Source of the DNA: Alistipes sp.
Lineage (GTDB): Bacteria > Bacteroidota > Bacteroidia > Bacteroidales > Rikenellaceae
Assembly (NCBI GenBank): GCA_031285485.1
Contig: JAITWC010000120.1
Location: 1 to 7,423, forward strand
Direction of reading: 5' to 3'
Length of the DNA stretch: 7,423 bases
The stretch's first letter is position 1. Each line of letters begins with the position of its first letter. Position numbers and translations under genes: made by a program. Positions 5,436 to 7,423 of this stretch are shown piece by piece. Under the pieces are notes generated by a model that had not been told where the DNA came from, did not search any database, and saw nothing but the letters and a program-made list of their open reading frames with translations.

Positions 5436-7130
5436 ATGAAAACTTTGCAATCCACCCTCGCGGCGCTCGCACTCGGAACACTCGTTGTCCTCGCCGCGGC
5501 ATGTGCCTCCCGGGCGGGCAAAAGTACCGGTGATCGACAAACCATCGTCGGCGATGTGGCGACCGGCCCCACCCCGGAACCGGCGGGCCTGCCCCAGACC
5601 ATCCCCGTGGAACCCGCGCCCGGGCCGCCGATGGTTCAGGAGGAGATGGTGGTCGACGCGCAACTCTCGCGCATGGCCTCCGCCTTCGCGCCCGGCTACG
5701 ACGCCCTCGACGCCGAGGAGTATGCCCACACCGGCGAGAACCGTTTCGTGAACGTGTCGCGCGATCCCCTCTCGACATTCGCGCTCGAAGTCGACGGAGC
5801 CTCTTACGCCAACGTCCGCCGCCTGCTCAACCGCGGCCGGATGCCCGCGCCCGACGCGGTGCGCGTCGAGGAGTTCGTCAACTATTTCAGCTACGACTAC
5901 CCGCGACCCACGGGCCGCGATCCGCTCAGGGTGAATTACGAAGTGGGCGCGTGTCCGTGGAACCCGGCGCACAGGCTGGTGAGCATAGGCGTGGCGGCGC
6001 GCGAGATCCCTTCCGACGGGCTTCCGGCTGCCAACTTCGTATTCCTGATCGACGTCTCCGGCTCGATGTACGGCCGCCTGCCCCTGGTGGTGGCATCCAT
6101 GAAACTACTCGTCAACAACCTGCGCCCCGAAGACCGCGTGGCGATAGTCACCTACGCCGGCAGCGACCGGCTCGCACTTCCTCCGACCCCGGGCAGCGAC
6201 CGCCAGAAGATCCGCGAAGTGCTGGACGGCCTCGCCTCGGGAGGCTCGACGGCGGGCGCGGCGGGACTCACGACGGCATACAACGTCGCCCGCCAAAACT
6301 TCATCGAAGGCGGCAACAACCGCATAATCCTCGCCACGGACGGCGACTTCAACGTCGGACAGTCGAGCGACGAGGCGATGGAGGCCCTCATCGAACGCGA
6401 ACGCCGCGGCGGGGTGTTCCTCACCGTGCTCGGTTACGGCATGGGCAATCTCAAAGACAAAAAGATGCAGATTCTCGCCGAAAAAGGGAACGGCAACCAC
6501 GCCTACATCGACAACATTCAGGAGGCCAACCGCGTGCTGGTGGGCGAGTTCGGCGGCACGATGTACGCCGTGGCCAAAGATGTCAAACTCCAGGTGGAGT
6601 TCAACCCGGCGCGCGTGTCGGCCTTCCGGCTGGTGGGCTACGAGAGCCGCCTGCTGGCCCACGAGGATTTCAACGACGACACCAAAGACGCGGGCGAGAT
6701 CGGTGCGGGACACACCGTGACGGCGCTCTACGAGATCGTCCCGGCTGACAGCGGCAGCGGTGCAGGTTCGATCGACCCGCTCAAATACCCGCGACCGGCA
6801 GCGACCCCGGCCTACACTTCCGACATCCACACGAGAGAACTCGCGACCGTGAAGATCCGCTACAAACAACCCGACGGCGACGTATCTTCCCGGATCGAGA
6901 TGCCCATAGTCGACCGGGCCGCCGCTCCGTCTGATGAGTTCCGTTTCGCTTCGGCGGCGGCCATGTTCGCACAACTGCTCAGGGGCAGCGACTTCAGCGG
7001 CGAGGCCACCTACGCAATTGTGGCGGGCGAGGCACGACGCGGGCTGGGCAACGACCCGAACGGCTACCGGCGCGAGTTGGTGCGTCTGGCCGAAGTGGCG
7101 GCAGGGCTCGACGCCTCCACAGGCAGATAA
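5436..7130 (+). CDS. VWA-domain lipoprotein, YfbK type
   Basis: This encodes a 564-residue envelope lipoprotein. Residues 1-23 are a lipoprotein signal with lipobox LAAAC (Cys23), followed by a Pro-rich linker (40-70). The von Willebrand factor N-terminal region typical of YfbK proteins spans about 98-190 (ENRFVNVSRDPLSTFALEVD, VRVEEFVNYFSYDYP). The VWA domain (200 to about 375) has a complete MIDAS: DVSGS (Asp206, Ser208, Ser210), Thr272 in GGSTAG and Asp302 in ATDGDFN, so it should bind a divalent metal and a protein ligand. The C-terminus (about 455-560, from YTSDIHTRELATVKIRYK to EVAAGL) matches the YfbK C-terminal domain (DUF3520). The ligand is unknown. It is divergent from the sigma/anti-sigma operon, an arrangement that suggests regulation by it. 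It starts at the ATG after an A/T-rich leader and ends in a strong terminator. Confidence 0.94.
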   Translation: MKTLQSTLAALALGTLVVLAAACASRAGKSTGDRQTIVGDVATGPTPEPAGLPQTIPVEPAPGPPMVQEEMVVDAQLSRMASAFAPGYDALDAEEYAHTGENRFVNVSRDPLSTFALEVDGASYANVRRLLNRGRMPAPDAVRVEEFVNYFSYDYPRPTGRDPLRVNYEVGACPWNPAHRLVSIGVAAREIPSDGLPAANFVFLIDVSGSMYGRLPLVVASMKLLVNNLRPEDRVAIVTYAGSDRLALPPTPGSDRQKIREVLDGLASGGSTAGAAGLTTAYNVARQNFIEGGNNRIILATDGDFNVGQSSDEAMEALIERERRGGVFLTVLGYGMGNLKDKKMQILAEKGNGNHAYIDNIQEANRVLVGEFGGTMYAVAKDVKLQVEFNPARVSAFRLVGYESRLLAHEDFNDDTKDAGEIGAGHTVTALYEIVPADSGSGAGSIDPLKYPRPAATPAYTSDIHTRELATVKIRYKQPDGDVSSRIEMPIVDRAAAPSDEFRFASAAAMFAQLLRGSDFSGEATYAIVAGEARRGLGNDPNGYRRELVRLAEVAAGLDASTGR

Positions 7131-7165
7131 CACCCCGAACGCGCGGTGAGCGTGAAATCCGAAAA

Positions 7166-7195
7166 AGACCGGGACGATTTTTGTAGTCCCGGTCT
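7166..7195 (+). terminator. Terminator of the VWA lipoprotein gene
   Basis: A perfect 10-bp GC-rich stem (AGACCGGGAC / GTCCCGGTCT) encloses a 10-nt loop, 35 bp past the stop codon. It is preceded by an A-tract (7162-7166) and followed by CCGTTTT, a short T-run. Confidence 0.85.
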
Positions 7196-7217
7196 CCGTT
7201 TTCCGGAAAATAATAAT

Positions 7218-7225
7218 TACCTTTG
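7218..7225 (+). promoter_or_regulatory. -7 box of the tRNA-Pro gene
   Basis: TACCTTTG is an exact TAnnTTTG match, 19 bp before the mature tRNA 5' end. This is a usual distance for a short tRNA precursor leader. Confidence 0.65.
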
Positions 7226-7244
7226 CGGCCTTACCGGCAGTTTT

Positions 7245-7319
7245 CGGGGTGTAGCGCAGTCCGGTTAGCGCACCTGCTTTGGGAGCAGGGGGTCGTGGGT
7301 TCGAATCCCGCTACCCCGA
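7245..7319 (+). tRNA. tRNA-Pro (anticodon UGG)
   Basis: A full cloverleaf can be drawn. The acceptor stem is CGGGGTG paired with TACCCCG (one G.T at the base), with discriminator A7319. The D-arm stem is GCGC/GCGC. The anticodon stem is CCTGC/GCAGG around loop TTTGGGA, with anticodon TGG at 7280-7282. The variable loop is 5 nt, and the T-arm GTGGG/CCCGC encloses TTCGAAT. The 3' CCA is not encoded, so it must be added after transcription. It is a single-gene unit with its own promoter box and terminator. Confidence 0.97.
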
Positions 7320-7342
7320 CAAGAAATGAAGTCACTAATTTT

Positions 7343-7365
7343 GCCCCTTTTCAAGGGGCTTTTTT
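7343..7365 (+). terminator. Rho-independent terminator after tRNA-Pro
   Basis: A perfect 7-bp stem GCCCCTT / AAGGGGC with a 3-nt loop is followed by six T residues, 24 bp past the tRNA. The remaining bases to the window end (7366-7423) hold no gene or element I can support. Confidence 0.92.
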
Positions 7366-7423
7366 ACGCCCTTTGGCAACCTAAAATCACTCTTTTTTGG
7401 GCTCATGCGCAATAGTCCGTGTT

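Noticed and set aside
6105..7133. 342-codon open frame opposite the VWA gene
   Set aside because: It is antisense to well-conserved VWA and YfbK domains. The composition is typical of a GC-rich shadow.
7245..7423. tRNA-Pro as an integration (att) site of a mobile element
   Set aside because: No repeat of the tRNA 3' end and no integrase gene are visible in the 100 bp to the window edge.

Overview
The window looks like chromosomal DNA from a high-GC member of the Bacteroidales, most likely an Alistipes-like gut or commensal lineage. Evidence for this is the TAnnTTTG-type -7 promoter boxes, the family flavour of the proteins (a YfbK-type VWA lipoprotein, a Bacteroidetes-style ECF sigma factor, a papain-fold C1 aminopeptidase) and the GC-rich codon use. 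The genus is inference; the phylum is fairly safe.

Layout from left to right. 1-94 is a broken IS1182-type transposase fragment on the minus strand. A hairpin terminator (114-153) then separates it from a META-domain lipoprotein gene (156-596, minus). A 50-bp divergent gap leads to ridA (647-1030, plus), which overlaps by 4 bp an MFS exporter with a GTG start (1027-2289, plus). The exporter runs tail-to-tail into a secreted C1-family aminopeptidase (2234-3418, minus), with a 56-bp overlap.

The central part is a regulatory module. An ECF sigma factor (4531-5121, minus) is coupled by an ATGA overlap to a one-TM protein with a TonB-C-like tail, probably its anti-sigma factor (3758-4534, minus). 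Divergent to it is a VWA/YfbK lipoprotein (5436-7130, plus). A strong terminator, a promoter box, a tRNA-Pro(UGG) and a second terminator complete the right end.

The most striking content is non-coding. The two gaps bracketing the sigma/anti-sigma operon (3419-3757 and 5122-5435) carry two copies of one 143-bp element in inverted orientation. Each has an 85-bp core (81/85 identical, no gaps) bounded by 17-bp perfect palindromes of the form TTGCNN-N5-NNGCAA. In the left copy the outer part is amplified into five 41-bp units (hairpin plus 23-bp linker). The variable stem positions change on both arms together (GC/GC, GG/CC, AG/CT), while loops drift. This points to selection for, or copying of, a palindrome rather than a coding function. 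I do not recognise this element as a named family.
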